Below are positions 12,979 through 21,365 of a stretch of 24,073 bases of DNA, piece by piece. A program made the position numbers and the translations under genes. Every line of letters starts with the position of its first letter. Within the stretch, counting starts at the first letter, position 1. Source of the DNA: a virus. The notes under the pieces were generated by a model. It worked only from the letters and a program-made list of their open reading frames with translations, searched no databases and was not told where the DNA came from. The stretch is taken from positions 1 to 24,073 of the IMG/VR virus record IMGVR_UViG_3300047409_000435; one strand, 5' to 3'.

Positions 12979-15900
12979 GTGGCGACGGCGGCAGAGCTGC
13001 AAATCATCCTGACCGCGAAGGATTCAGCCAGTCAGCAAATTGACGGGCTGGGCAAGTCGCTCGGCGCGCTCGGCGGCGTCGGGAAAGTCGCCGCCGTGGG
13101 CCTCGCCGGGTTGGCGACGGTGGGCGTGGGGCTGGCCGCCGGCCTCGCTTCGAGCATCACGGCGGCGGCCGACTTCGAGGCGTCGATGAGCGCGGTCGGG
13201 GCCGTCTCCGGGGCGTCGGCCACGGAACTGGCGGCCCTCTCCGCGAAGGCGCTCCAACTCGGGCAGGACACCAGCCTCGCCGGCATCGGGGCCACGGACG
13301 CGGCGGCGGCGATGGCGGAACTGGCGGCCGGCGGCGTCAGCACGCAGGACATCCTCGAAGGCGCGGCCGAGGGGGCACTGCTCCTCGCCTCGGCCGGTGG
13401 CATCGCCGTCCCGCGCGCGGCCGAGATTGCCACCAACGCCCTCAACCAGTTCGGCCTTTCGGGGGCGCAGGCGGGCCACGTCGCCGACCTCCTTGCCGGG
13501 GCGGCCAATGCCTCCAGCGCGGACGTGAACGACCTGGGCGAGAGCCTGAAGTTCGTTGGTCCCATCGCCAACAGCATGGGGCTATCGATTGAGGAGGTCG
13601 TCGCCACCCTCGCCGAGTTCGGCGCGCAGGGCATCAAGGGCAGCCAGGCCGGCACCTCGCTGCGGTCCATCCTCGCGTCCCTCTCCGACCCGTCCCAGAA
13701 GGCCAAGGACGCCATGCAGGCGCTCAACCTGGAGTTCTTCGACGGCGCGGGCCGCATGAAGTCCATCGCCGGCATCAGCGAGGAACTCAAGACGAAACTT
13801 GGCGGCCTGACCGACCAGCAGCGGGCGCAGACCCTCTCCACGCTCTTCGGGAACGAAGCCCTGTCGGCGGCCACCATCCTGTACGGCGAGGGCGCGGCCG
13901 GCATCGCGAAATACCTGGGCGAGGTGAATGTTGCCGGGGCGGCGGCGGCGACCGGGGCGAAGCGCAACGACAATCTCCGTGGCAGCCTGGAGCAACTGAA
14001 ATCGTCGCTGGAGACGGCGAGCATCGCGCTGGGGACCGCGTTTCTGCCGGCCGTGCGCGGTATCGTCAACGCGGTCGGCGACGCGGTGAACGCGGCCATT
14101 CCGTTCATCCAGCAGTACGGCCCGGTGCTCGTGGGAGCGTTGCAGGCGGGCATCGCGGTCCTCGCGGGCTTCGGCCAGGCGGTGGGCCAGGCGGCCCTCG
14201 CGGTGCTCGGCGCGTTCCGGGCGTTCGCGAGCGGGCAGACGACCCTCGCCGAGTTCATCGGCGGCATGGAAATCTTCGTCACGGCGATTCGCGACAAGCT
14301 GGCCGGGCTGGCGGTCGCCGCCGCGCCGTACATCGCCCAATTCTTCCAGGCGATTGCGGGGGCAATCGCGCAGTGGGCACCGCAAATCGCGGCGCAGTTC
14401 GGGCTATGGGCGGCGTCGTTTGTGGACTGGATTGTCACGACCGCCATCCCCGCGCTGGGACCGCCGCTCGCCGCGTTCCTCGCCGCCATCGGTGCGTGGA
14501 TTACCGGCACGGCCCTCCCCGCCATCCAGGCGCAAGTGCTGGTCCTCGCGGCCGCGCTGACGGACTGGGTGCTGACCACGGCGGTCCCGGCCCTCCAGGC
14601 GGCGCTCCCGCTGTGGGTGCTCGCGTTCGCCACCGGGCTGCAAGCGGCGTTGGTGGTGGTGCAGCAGTGGGCGGCCGACCTCATGGTGGGCATCGGCGGG
14701 GCGCTCAACGCCATCCTGCCGCTCATCCAGGCGTTCTTCGCGGTGTTCCTGGCGAACCTCCCGGCGCTGCAAGCCTTGTGGTCGCAACTCATCGTCGTCT
14801 GGGGGCAGGCGCTGGCGGCAATCGCGCCGCTCGCCCCGGCCGGCGAGGTGCTCGCGGCGGTGCTGGGCGGCGTGCTGGTGCTCGCCGTCACCGGCTTCCT
14901 GGGCATCCTGGGCGCGCTGGTCGGGTTCCTGACCGGGGCGCTGCCGGGGGCCATCCAGGTGGCGAGCGGGCTGCTGACCGCGCTCGGGGGCGTCTTCCAG
15001 GCGGTGCAGGCCGTCATTCAGGGGGTGGTGAGCGTGGTGTCCGCGCTCATCCACGGCGACTGGGCGGGCGCGTGGCGGGCGGCGACGCAGGCGGCCAACG
15101 ACTTCTCCACGGCCGTGCAGACCATCTTCCGGGGCTTCGTGACCGTCATCACCGGCCTCATCGAGACGTTCATCGGCGGGGCCGAGGCGGCGTGGGCGGG
15201 CTTCGTCGCCACGACGCAAGGCTTCTTCAGCGCCCTGGTGAGCGACAGCGAGAACCAGATTGGGCAGATGATTACGAGCATCGTGGCGAGCGTCACGGCG
15301 TTCATCGCGGACACCGAGGCGGCCGTCACCGCGTGGGTATCCGCCGTGGTCACGTCGTTCACGACGCTGGCGACCGACACGCTGGCGCAGACCACGAACC
15401 TCGTGACGACGGTCACGGCCAGCATCGCGGCCTTCATCGGGAACACCGAATCGCTCGTCACCGGGTGGGTGCTCGCCATCGCCAACGCCTTCCTCGACCT
15501 GTACACGCAGGCGACGGGCGCGGTGACGAACTTGGTCACGGAGGTCGATGGCTCCTTCACGAATCTGGTCGGCCTGGTGCGGCTGGCGATGGGGAACCTC
15601 TCCGCCGCCGTCATCAGCGCCCTGGAGGGGCTGATTGGGACGGCGGCGAGCGAGGCGGCGAGCGTCGGGCGGGCGATTGCCGATGGCATCGCGGGCGGCA
15701 TCAGCAGCGGCGCGGGGGCCATCGCGTCGGCGGCCAGGGATGCGGCGTCGGCGGCGTTCGAGGCGGCGAAGAGCGTGCTGGGGATTCACAGCCCCTCGAA
15801 AGCGTTCGAGTACGTCGGCGCGATGACGGTGGCCGGCTTCGCCAGGGGCATCACCAGGAACAGCGGCCTGGTGGAGCGCGCCCTCGGCGGCGTGACGGTC

Positions 15901-16089
15901 GGGACGCCCACCGTGGCGGGCATCGCGACGAGCGCGGCCCCGGTCGGTGGTGGTGCCTTTGCGGGCGGCGGGAGCGTCACCTACCTCATCACCGGCAACA
16001 CCATGCTCAGTAAGGACACGGCCACCCAGCAGGCCATCAGCGGCATCGTGACCTCGGCGCAGCGACGCACCATCGGGTATAGCGTATGA
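12979..16089 (+). CDS. Tail tape measure protein
   Basis: This 1036-residue protein sets tail length and is ejected during infection. The conserved tape-measure core spans about 64-290 (ADFEASMSAVGAVSGAS to LFGNEALSAATILYGEGA). Long Ala/Val/Leu-rich stretches, some able to span a membrane, fill about 360-720. Residues about 770-880 hold imperfect repeats of roughly 44 residues (VTAFIADTEAAVTAWV and IAAFIGNTESLVTGWV). The C-terminal motif IHSPSKAFEYVGAMTVAGFARGI begins at 936. The start is GTG 12979 with GAGG about eight bases upstream. By the usual rule of about 0.15 nm per residue the tail would be near 150 nm. The stop overlaps the next start. Confidence 0.93.
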   Translation: MATAAELQIILTAKDSASQQIDGLGKSLGALGGVGKVAAVGLAGLATVGVGLAAGLASSITAAADFEASMSAVGAVSGASATELAALSAKALQLGQDTSLAGIGATDAAAAMAELAAGGVSTQDILEGAAEGALLLASAGGIAVPRAAEIATNALNQFGLSGAQAGHVADLLAGAANASSADVNDLGESLKFVGPIANSMGLSIEEVVATLAEFGAQGIKGSQAGTSLRSILASLSDPSQKAKDAMQALNLEFFDGAGRMKSIAGISEELKTKLGGLTDQQRAQTLSTLFGNEALSAATILYGEGAAGIAKYLGEVNVAGAAAATGAKRNDNLRGSLEQLKSSLETASIALGTAFLPAVRGIVNAVGDAVNAAIPFIQQYGPVLVGALQAGIAVLAGFGQAVGQAALAVLGAFRAFASGQTTLAEFIGGMEIFVTAIRDKLAGLAVAAAPYIAQFFQAIAGAIAQWAPQIAAQFGLWAASFVDWIVTTAIPALGPPLAAFLAAIGAWITGTALPAIQAQVLVLAAALTDWVLTTAVPALQAALPLWVLAFATGLQAALVVVQQWAADLMVGIGGALNAILPLIQAFFAVFLANLPALQALWSQLIVVWGQALAAIAPLAPAGEVLAAVLGGVLVLAVTGFLGILGALVGFLTGALPGAIQVASGLLTALGGVFQAVQAVIQGVVSVVSALIHGDWAGAWRAATQAANDFSTAVQTIFRGFVTVITGLIETFIGGAEAAWAGFVATTQGFFSALVSDSENQIGQMITSIVASVTAFIADTEAAVTAWVSAVVTSFTTLATDTLAQTTNLVTTVTASIAAFIGNTESLVTGWVLAIANAFLDLYTQATGAVTNLVTEVDGSFTNLVGLVRLAMGNLSAAVISALEGLIGTAASEAASVGRAIADGIAGGISSGAGAIASAARDAASAAFEAAKSVLGIHSPSKAFEYVGAMTVAGFARGITRNSGLVERALGGVTVGTPTVAGIATSAAPVGGGAFAGGGSVTYLITGNTMLSKDTATQQAISGIVTSAQRRTIGYSV

Positions 16090-17228
16090 GCGGTGCGGTA
16101 AGGTTGCGCGGAAATGTTGTTTATCAACTAGACATTCGCTGGGACGGGGTGACCTGGACCGACGAGACGTCGCGCCTGAAGTCGTTCACCGTGCAGCGCG
16201 GGCAGTCGGACGACCTGGCCCAGACCGAGGCGGGCACCCTCGCGCTGGTGATGAAGGACACGACCGGCCGCTTCAACCCCGCCAACGCGGCCAGCCCGCT
16301 CCAGCCGTACATCACCTACCCGCTGCGCCAGGTGCGGCTGCGCGCCACCTACAGCAGCACGACCTATTACCTGTTCTCCGGCTACACCCGGCGGCACGAG
16401 AGCGACCCCGGCCGGGACGCCAGGGAGGCGCGGCTGGACTGCATCGACGCCTTTGTGTTGCTCGACGGCTACAGTCCGGTGACGGCGACGGGGGCGACGA
16501 CCGGCGCGGCCATCGCGAGTATCCTGGCCGAGGCGGGTTTCAGCGGCAGCACCGACCTCGATACGGGCGACACCATCACCTACGCGGCGACCGGGCAGCA
16601 GACGGCGCTCGCGGCCATCGGGGATTTGCTCACGACCGAGCGCGGCTTCTTCTACATCGCGGCGAACGGCACGGCGGTGTACCTGGACCGCCAGGCCACC
16701 AACCACAGCCCGTACACGAGCAGCCAGGGGACCATCGCCAGCACCATGCGGGCCATCGCGCCGGGCATCGACCTCGACCGGATGTACAACCGCGTGACGG
16801 TGACGAGGACGGGCGGGGTGGCCCAGACGTACAGCGACACGACGGGCGCGCTCGGGACGCTCCTGCGCGACTACCCGGCCGTCACCAGTCCCTACCTCGC
16901 CGACGACAACCAGGCGATGGCGCTCGCGCACTACCTCGTCGGGAAGGGCAAGAACCCCATCCCGCCCGTGCGCGCCCTCGACCTCTCGCAGCACGACGCC
17001 GCGACCTTCGCGCAGCTCCTGGCGCGGGAACTCGGCGACCGCGTGACCGTGACCGAGAGCCTCGGGGGCACGGCCGGGGACTACCACATCCGGCGGATTG
17101 TCCACGAGGCGAACTGGGGCGCGGGCGTCCATCGCGGGTCGTGGGCGCTGCTCCTGCGCGACACGCAGCAGCCGTTCATCATCGACCAGAGCGTGGTCGG
17201 GTCGCTGACCGACGCGCTCACCTACTGA
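16086..17228 (+). CDS. Minor tail / baseplate hub-like protein
   Basis: The 380-residue product follows the tape measure gene, where siphoviruses encode distal tail and hub proteins. The first half is beta-rich (FTVQRGQSDDLAQTEAGTLAL, 34-54, and DTTGRFNP at 58-65), similar to distal-tail/hub N-terminal domains. The middle has YAATGQQTALAAIGDLLTTERGFFYIAANG (about 165-194), a pattern seen in hub proteins of Gram-positive siphophages. A late segment RELGDRVTVTES also fits. It overlaps the tape measure stop as ATGA. No enzymatic motif is visible. Whether it is the distal tail protein or the hub cannot be settled, since only one such gene is present. Confidence 0.7.
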   Translation: MSGAVRLRGNVVYQLDIRWDGVTWTDETSRLKSFTVQRGQSDDLAQTEAGTLALVMKDTTGRFNPANAASPLQPYITYPLRQVRLRATYSSTTYYLFSGYTRRHESDPGRDAREARLDCIDAFVLLDGYSPVTATGATTGAAIASILAEAGFSGSTDLDTGDTITYAATGQQTALAAIGDLLTTERGFFYIAANGTAVYLDRQATNHSPYTSSQGTIASTMRAIAPGIDLDRMYNRVTVTRTGGVAQTYSDTTGALGTLLRDYPAVTSPYLADDNQAMALAHYLVGKGKNPIPPVRALDLSQHDAATFAQLLARELGDRVTVTESLGGTAGDYHIRRIVHEANWGAGVHRGSWALLLRDTQQPFIIDQSVVGSLTDALTY

Positions 17229-17241
17229 GGAGGCACGCGCG

Positions 17242-18192
17242 ATGCCGCTGACGACCGTGCCGGATAAGTCCTCCGGCGACCTCTTCACCGAGGCGATGTG
17301 GGACACCTACCTCAAAGATAATATCAACGAACTCATCGGCCGTGCGGGCGGCGGCAATCTGCTCGTCAACGGCGGGATGGAAATCTGCCAGCGCGGCGCG
17401 GGGCCGTTCAACGGGGGCGGCACGGCGGTGGTCGGCCTCGACTGCTGGAAGGGCAACCGCACCAATGTCGCCGGCACGTCGGCCGTGGCGATGTCGCAGG
17501 ACGTGACCACGATTGACGCGGCCTCGTCCTACAGCATGAAGTGCGTCATCACGTATACCGCCATCACGAGCGAGGTGTATCAGAAACTCGAAGAGGTGGT
17601 GTCGCTCCGCGGCAAGACGCTGACGTTCGCCATCCGCATCAACCAGCCGAGCGCGTCCTATATCACCCCGTTCTTTCGCGTGGATGGGGCGAAGACCTAC
17701 GGGACGCCGAACGCCAGCACCGGTAGCTGGGTGACGTTGAGTCAGTCGCAGACGATGGGGTCGACCGTCGCCAGCATCGAGGTCGGGGTCGAATTCGGCA
17801 CGTCCGCCCAGACGTGCTACCTCGACAATGCCATGCTCGTCGTCGGCGCGACCGCCTCGGCGTATGTGGCCCGGCACCCGGCCGAGGAACTGGCGCGCTG
17901 CCAGCGGTACTACGAGGTGCACGGGGCCTCTTCGGGACACCCCTACGTCAGCAGCTACGGGGCGGCGGGCGCGGTGAGCGCGGGGATTTCCTGGCCGTAT
18001 GCCGTGGCGAAACCCGCCTCGCCGACCGTGACCAAGAACGGCACCTGGGCGGTCACGAACTGCGCGCAGCCCGCCATCACCGCCGGCGGCACGGCGGGCT
18101 ACACCCTGACCACCACGGTGACGGCGCTGGGGGGCTACACCTTCAACCCGAATAGCGCGGACGACACGATAACGGCGGAATACAACCCTTAA
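17242..18192 (+). CDS. Tail fibre / receptor-binding protein with carbohydrate-binding-like domain
   Basis: This 316-residue protein begins with a short attachment segment (FTEAMWDTYLKDNINELI, 15-32), then NLLVNGGMEICQRG (39-52). That motif is common in phage tail fibres carrying a CBM-like jelly-roll domain, as is the later YLDNAMLVVGATAS with PAEELARCQRYYEV. The C-terminal 90 residues are beta-rich. It should sit at the tail tip and contact surface sugars. GAGGAGG (17226-17232) lies nine bases before the ATG. It is the only clear fibre in the window, so host range probably depends on it together with the SGNH protein. Confidence 0.78.
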   Translation: MPLTTVPDKSSGDLFTEAMWDTYLKDNINELIGRAGGGNLLVNGGMEICQRGAGPFNGGGTAVVGLDCWKGNRTNVAGTSAVAMSQDVTTIDAASSYSMKCVITYTAITSEVYQKLEEVVSLRGKTLTFAIRINQPSASYITPFFRVDGAKTYGTPNASTGSWVTLSQSQTMGSTVASIEVGVEFGTSAQTCYLDNAMLVVGATASAYVARHPAEELARCQRYYEVHGASSGHPYVSSYGAAGAVSAGISWPYAVAKPASPTVTKNGTWAVTNCAQPAITAGGTAGYTLTTTVTALGGYTFNPNSADDTITAEYNP

Positions 18193-18210
18193 CGTGTGGG
18201 GGTAACACGG

Positions 18211-18597
18211 ATGGCGGTGCGACCAACGGGGACCGACGCGACGGGCGTGCAGGTGGTGCATGACGAGGCCGGGCACGGGGGCACCATCCCCTGGGCCGAG
18301 GTTGATTTCCTGCGCGGGCCGCAGGGGGCGCACCAGTCGTTCCTGGTGCTGGACTGCCCGGTGGCGGGGTGCGACAGCCAGTCCGTCCACCCGGTGAGTG
18401 GCGGGGCCGACCGAGGTGGCGTGCAGGAGGTCTTCGCGCGCCACTACCTGCGGCGGGCGCAGGCGCTGGGGCTGCCGGTGACGACGCTGGCCGAAGCGCG
18501 GGCGCTGGTGCGGCAGCGGGCGCGGGAACTGGACCCGCAGCTGCCGGTCGAGGACGAGGCGGCGGCGGCGCAGGCGAGCGCGGACGAGGCCGAGTGA
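18211..18597 (+). CDS. Hypothetical late protein
   Basis: I do not recognise this 128-residue protein. It has an N-terminal compact part (TIPWAEVDFLRGPQGAHQ) followed by LDCPVAGCDSQSVHPV, a C-x4-C then His pattern that could hold a metal. The C-terminal part is an amphipathic helical region rich in Ala, Glu and Arg (about 80-128). It lies between the fibre gene and the lysis genes. ATG 18211 is favoured; GTG 18196 upstream is an alternative, and the ribosome site is a weak GGGGG. A tail accessory or fibre-assembly role would fit the position. Confidence 0.6.
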   Translation: MAVRPTGTDATGVQVVHDEAGHGGTIPWAEVDFLRGPQGAHQSFLVLDCPVAGCDSQSVHPVSGGADRGGVQEVFARHYLRRAQALGLPVTTLAEARALVRQRARELDPQLPVEDEAAAAQASADEAE

Positions 18598-18635
18598 TTC
18601 CCCCGTTGCGGGCGACACGGAAGAGGCGGCCCACC

Positions 18636-18782
18636 ATGACCATCACCGTGACCTTCATCCTGGCGCTGATTGCCCTCGGCTGTTTCGTGGCGAGCCTGTT
18701 CCCGTCCATACCGGAGAAGTACACGACGGCGGTTGGCGGCATCCTGCTCGCGGTCGCCCTGCTGGTCGCGGCGCGGACCTAG
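18636..18782 (+). CDS. Small two-helix membrane protein, candidate holin
   Basis: The 48-residue protein has two predicted membrane helices (about 3-22, ITVTFILALIALGCF and on; about 30-46, AVGGILLAVALLVAA) joined by a short FPSIPEKY turn. It was found by reading between the flanking genes. AAGAGG lies about nine bases before the ATG. It is placed three genes before the amidase, where holins usually are, but 48 residues is short even for a class II holin. Other small phage membrane proteins of unknown role look alike. Confidence 0.6.
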   Translation: MTITVTFILALIALGCFVASLFPSIPEKYTTAVGGILLAVALLVAART

Positions 18783-18784
18783 CG

Positions 18785-18907
18785 ATGGGCTGCCGGGACC
18801 GGGTCGCGCGCCTCCTGTTCCGCGCCGCCTTTAAATGTGCATCGGATGCTCACGTCCGCTGGCTCTGGGCCGTGGAGTACCGCTACTGGCACGAACGGGG
18901 TGGCTGA
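18785..18907 (+). CDS. Small hypothetical protein (40 residues)
   Basis: An ATG two bases after the previous stop opens a 40-codon frame rich in Arg, Trp and Tyr (RLLFRAAF, WLWAVEYRYWHERGG). Its TGA overlaps the next ATG as TGATG. This tight spacing on both sides suggests a real coupled gene. The product is basic and aromatic with no recognisable domain. Confidence 0.45.
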   Translation: MGCRDRVARLLFRAAFKCASDAHVRWLWAVEYRYWHERGG

Positions 18908-19143
18908 TGGGCAACCTGGCCGGACTCTGGCCCGCGCTCCAGAGCATCGGCATCGTGGGCATCCTGGTCGTCGTCCTGGTGGCCGTGAGCCGGGGGGCCT
19001 ACATCCCGCGCGCGGGTCACGAGGAAGCCTTAGCGCAGCAAGCCCTCCTCATCGCGGAACTGTCGCGGGAGGTGCAGAAGTTGGAAGAAACCGTGAACCG
19101 GCTCCAGGCGGCGCTCGCCGCGAAGTCGGGCGACGACGACTAG
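18907..19143 (+). CDS. Membrane-anchored coiled-coil protein, candidate holin or i-spanin
   Basis: The 78-residue protein has one N-terminal membrane helix (about 8-29, IGIVGILVVVLVAVS) and a long heptad-patterned helix (about 40-72, LIAELSREVQKLEETVNRL), ending in an acidic DDD tail. This shape fits class III holins or inner-membrane spanins. It starts within the stop of the 40-codon gene and ends ten bases before the amidase start, so it belongs to the lysis group. No outer-membrane spanin lipoprotein is visible next to it, which makes the spanin option depend on host envelope type. Confidence 0.6.
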   Translation: MGNLAGLWPALQSIGIVGILVVVLVAVSRGAYIPRAGHEEALAQQALLIAELSREVQKLEETVNRLQAALAAKSGDDD

Positions 19144-19152
19144 GGGGGCACG

Positions 19153-19938
19153 ATGGCCGTGGCGAAGCCGCCGATGAACACGACGTACCGCAGCCCCAAT
19201 CGGGGCGGCTACAGCAGCCCACACCGCCCCGAGGCCATCGTATGGCACGTCACGGTGGGGGGTGCGGCGGGGAGTTTGTCGTGGCTGTGCAGCCCCGCCA
19301 GCAACGCCAGCAGCAACTATCTTATCGACCGTGCCGGGACCATCTACGAGCTTGTCCCACCGACCGAGAGCGCGTGGGCCAACGGTGCGGTCAACAAGCC
19401 CGATATGGGCAACCCCGTCATCGCGGGGTGGATTAACGCCCCGGTCAACCCCAACGCCAGGTCAATCTCAGTGGAGCACGAGCGGACGCAGAGTGCCAAC
19501 AACAAGCCGGGTGGCTTCACCGAGGCGCAGCACCGCGCGACCGTCAACCTCGGCGCGTGGCTCTGCCAGGAGTTCGGCATCCCCGCCACGCGGACCAACA
19601 TCATCAGGCACGCGCAGTTGGATAGCGTGAACCGGCAGTATTGCCCCGGTCTGGCTGAAGATGAAATGATTGCCTGGATTGGGGAAATTGCTGCCCTGGT
19701 TGGTTCCACAGCCCCGCCAAGTAACCAGACCGTGCCGGTTCCCGCACCAGGCACGGCCGCGTCCACACTCCTGCCGACCGGGCAGAGCATCAGCGTCATC
19801 AACTGGGACGGCCAGGCCGCGACCATCGATGGGACCGCTTATGTCGATGTGGGCCTAACCTGCACCAACAGCAAGGGCGAGCAGTACTCTCGCTCCCTGA
19901 AGAACGGGACGATGGGGCCATGGACAAGAGTCAACTAA
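19153..19938 (+). CDS. N-acetylmuramoyl-L-alanine amidase endolysin (Amidase_2)
   Basis: This 261-residue enzyme should cleave the bond between muramic acid and the peptide stem of peptidoglycan. The zinc ligands of the family are visible: His32 in IVWHVTVG, His153 in IIRHAQLD and Cys164 in QYCPG. SNYLIDRAGTIYELVP (54-69) and ISVEHE (105-110) are other conserved parts. Residues about 185-208 form a Pro/Ala/Thr linker, and 209-261 form a small domain (INWDGQAATIDGTAYV) that may bind the cell wall. There is no signal peptide, so a holin is needed. GGGGGG lies before the ATG. The stop TAA overlaps the stop of the leftward HNH gene by two bases. Confidence 0.9.
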   Translation: MAVAKPPMNTTYRSPNRGGYSSPHRPEAIVWHVTVGGAAGSLSWLCSPASNASSNYLIDRAGTIYELVPPTESAWANGAVNKPDMGNPVIAGWINAPVNPNARSISVEHERTQSANNKPGGFTEAQHRATVNLGAWLCQEFGIPATRTNIIRHAQLDSVNRQYCPGLAEDEMIAWIGEIAALVGSTAPPSNQTVPVPAPGTAASTLLPTGQSISVINWDGQAATIDGTAYVDVGLTCTNSKGEQYSRSLKNGTMGPWTRVN

Positions 19939-20477
19939 GGCAGGTGCTTCCAGAGGTGGCCTATCGCGATGGCGCGAATCGTCTCGCGGGCGACGCCGAA
20001 CTCGGCAGCGAGGGTGTTGCAACCTTCGCCCTCCGCACGTCGGCGTCGGATGTTCCTGACTTGCCCCTCGGTCAATTTGGCGCGGGGATTCCCTGTCCCC
20101 GTACTATGCAGTCGGCCATGTTCTTCGGCGGAGAGGACAAGCAGGTTGTCGGGGTGGTTGTTCGTCCCGTCGCCATCGACATGGTGGATAACTTCATCGG
20201 GCGTGAGGTAGCGCCCCTCGCGTCGTTCGACAACCAGACGATGCTGTGCGACGCGCCCGTTATTACCAGCCTGAGGATGGTCGGGCCGATACTCGTAAAG
20301 ATAGCCGTTGCTGCGCTGAACGCCACCCTTCCATGCCGCCGCATTTTGACCCCGCTTCTGTCGTTGCGCGACATCGTGACAGGCGCGGGAGCAGAAACGC
20401 TTTCGCCCGATGCGGCTGGGATAGGTCTGGATTGGGGCATTGCAGGACTCGCAGGGGATGGTAATCTTACCGGGCAT
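19935..20477 (-). CDS. Free-standing HNH homing endonuclease with Zn knuckles and HTH tail (copy 2)
   Basis: The 180-residue protein has CESC (9-12) and FCSRAC (28-33) at the N terminus. The HNH core is VAQHRLVVERREGRYL (76-91), EVIHHVDGDGTNNHPDNLLVL (95-115) and EEHGRLH, and a helix-turn-helix tail runs from AKLTEGQVRNIR to ARETIRAIAIGHLW. It shares domain order, N-terminal start (MP-x-K-x-I) and C-terminal HTH with the first HNH gene, but the nuclease cores belong to different HNH subgroups. The ATG at 20477 has GGAGG (20488-20492 on the plus strand) about ten bases upstream. It sits just after the amidase gene, in reverse direction, with its own predicted promoter. Confidence 0.88.
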   Translation of the reverse strand: MPGKITIPCESCNAPIQTYPSRIGRKRFCSRACHDVAQRQKRGQNAAAWKGGVQRSNGYLYEYRPDHPQAGNNGRVAQHRLVVERREGRYLTPDEVIHHVDGDGTNNHPDNLLVLSAEEHGRLHSTGTGNPRAKLTEGQVRNIRRRRAEGEGCNTLAAEFGVARETIRAIAIGHLWKHLP

Positions 20478-20502
20478 GGTGGACTCACCTCCATCATGTG
20501 GC

Positions 20503-20540
20503 GCCGGGGGGCGACCACGAATCGCGCCCCGGCTTTTCCT
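20503..20540 (+). terminator. Intrinsic terminator-like hairpin in the HNH copy 2 leader
   Basis: GCCGGGG (20503-20509) pairs with CCCCGGC (20527-20533), with an inner stem GCGA (20511-20514) and TCGC (20522-20525) and loop CCACGAA. TTTTCCT follows on the plus strand. This should terminate rightward transcription after the lysis genes. On the minus strand it is a leader hairpin of the HNH mRNA, matching that of HNH copy 1. Confidence 0.65.
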
Positions 20541-20553
20541 AGGTTTGACGCCA

Positions 20554-20562
20554 ATTATAGCA
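20554..20562 (-). promoter_or_regulatory. Extended -10 promoter for HNH copy 2
   Basis: Read leftward, TGCTATAAT is a perfect extended -10 element. The expected transcript starts a few bases further on and includes the shared leader hairpin, then the GGAGG and the HNH start about 75 bases downstream. No strong -35 is needed for this promoter class and none is seen. Confidence 0.7.
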
Positions 20563-20581
20563 GATAGGCAGGAGGCCATAC

Positions 20582-20932
20582 ATGCCGTTCGTGTACCACG
20601 GGGACTTCCTGGGCGCGGCAAAGAAGGCGGATGGCTTTTTCGGGTCGATGGGCGGCGTCGGTCCCGCCTGTCCGCCCTCCGTGCTGGCCTTCTGCTCGAT
20701 GGGCGCGCAGGAACGCGAGTTTCGCGTCTATCTCTACGACCAGGAGGGGCGGGAAACCAAGGCAATCATCCCCTTCTCCTCCGTCCCGATTCAGGACGGC
20801 AGCGTTGAGCGCATCAACGTCACCGGCTCGCCCGTGGTTGTCCTTCACGACCAGGTCGTCAAAGTTTTCTACACGGATTTCTTCGCGCGGGCACTGTACC
20901 GCCTGAACACGGGGTGGCGTCTGGAGCCATGA
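20582..20932 (+). CDS. Hypothetical protein
   Basis: I do not recognise this 116-residue protein. It begins MPFVYHGDFLGAAKKADGFF and continues with a beta-rich part (EFRVYLYDQEGRETKAIIPF, VVVLHDQVVKVFYTDFFARALY) without catalytic motifs; Cys residues at about 30 and 38 are isolated. AGGAGG lies before the ATG with a seven-base spacer, so translation should be efficient. It is separated from the lysis genes by the HNH insertion and its terminator-like hairpin, so it may depend on read-through. Its stop overlaps the next start. Confidence 0.7.
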   Translation: MPFVYHGDFLGAAKKADGFFGSMGGVGPACPPSVLAFCSMGAQEREFRVYLYDQEGRETKAIIPFSSVPIQDGSVERINVTGSPVVVLHDQVVKVFYTDFFARALYRLNTGWRLEP

Positions 20933-21120
20933 GCGAGACGACCACGAGCGCCGCGACCACCCCTGTCCCCGTCTGGGCGCAACCCCTGGTGCTGACCGAG
21001 GCCGAGGCGGCAGAGCTCCGCCGCATCCTCGACGACCCGACCACGCGCGCGCCCGAGGGCCGGGCTGTGCCGGTGGTGACCGCCGCCGCGTGGAACAGGC
21101 TGAACCGCGCGCCGGGCTAA
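20929..21120 (+). CDS. Small hypothetical protein, last rightward gene
   Basis: The 63-residue product starts with a Thr/Ala/Pro-rich stretch and contains an amphipathic helix (LTEAEAAELRRILDDP, about 22-37). The ATG overlaps the previous stop (ATGA), which fixes the start. The strong terminator at 21198 follows about 80 bases after the stop. No domain is recognised. Confidence 0.6.
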   Translation: MSETTTSAATTPVPVWAQPLVLTEAEAAELRRILDDPTTRAPEGRAVPVVTAAAWNRLNRAPG

Positions 21121-21197
21121 CATTTCCGTCCCCCTCTCTGGCGGGAGTGGGGGCGGCGTCGCGCGCACGGCGTGGCGGTCCACCTCTCCCCCCCTCA

Positions 21198-21239
21198 GGC
21201 CCCTCGGTGCGCTCCCGTTGCACCGGGGGGCCTTTCTTT
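21198..21239 (+). terminator. Intrinsic terminator of the rightward genes
   Basis: A 13-bp stem (GGCCCCTCGGTGC, 21198-21210, with GCACCGGGGGGCC, 21220-21232, one G-U pair) with a nine-base loop is followed by TTTCTTT (21233-21239). This is the best intrinsic terminator in the window and marks the end of the late operon, where leftward genes converge. Confidence 0.85.
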
Positions 21240-21258
21240 GCGCCAACGTCGCTGAGAA

Positions 21259-21365
21259 GCCCGCTGGTGGCCCCACAGCGGCACACGGCGACGCCCCGCC
21301 GGTTGCCCGTGCGGGGCGCGTCACGCGCGGCCGGGGGCAGCGCGGGGATGCGGGGAGGATAGCAC
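21259..21365. repeat. 107-bp perfect direct repeat, copy 1
   Basis: Identical over 107 bases to 21980-22086 (offset 721). Similarity extends left to 21247 with three mismatches. It can fold into several hairpins: CCGCTG with CAGCGG, GCCCCGC with GCGGGGC, and GCGCG with CGCGC around TCA. Read leftward it begins near GTGCTATCCT, which resembles a weak extended -10 (TGC-TATCCT). It lies between the terminator and the last leftward gene. Function unknown. With the flanking bases it fills most of the 271-bp gap 21121-21391. Confidence 0.9.

Noticed and set aside
13032-15017. 661-residue leftward open frame opposite the tape measure gene
   Set aside because: Low-complexity Ala/Ser/Pro composition mirrors the codon bias of the tape measure gene; no ribosome site and no recognisable fold.
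20545-20568. TTGACG at 20545 as a rightward promoter for the gene at 20582
   Set aside because: The only -10-like hexamer (GATAGG) is 12 bases away, too close; the good -10 in this stretch faces leftward.
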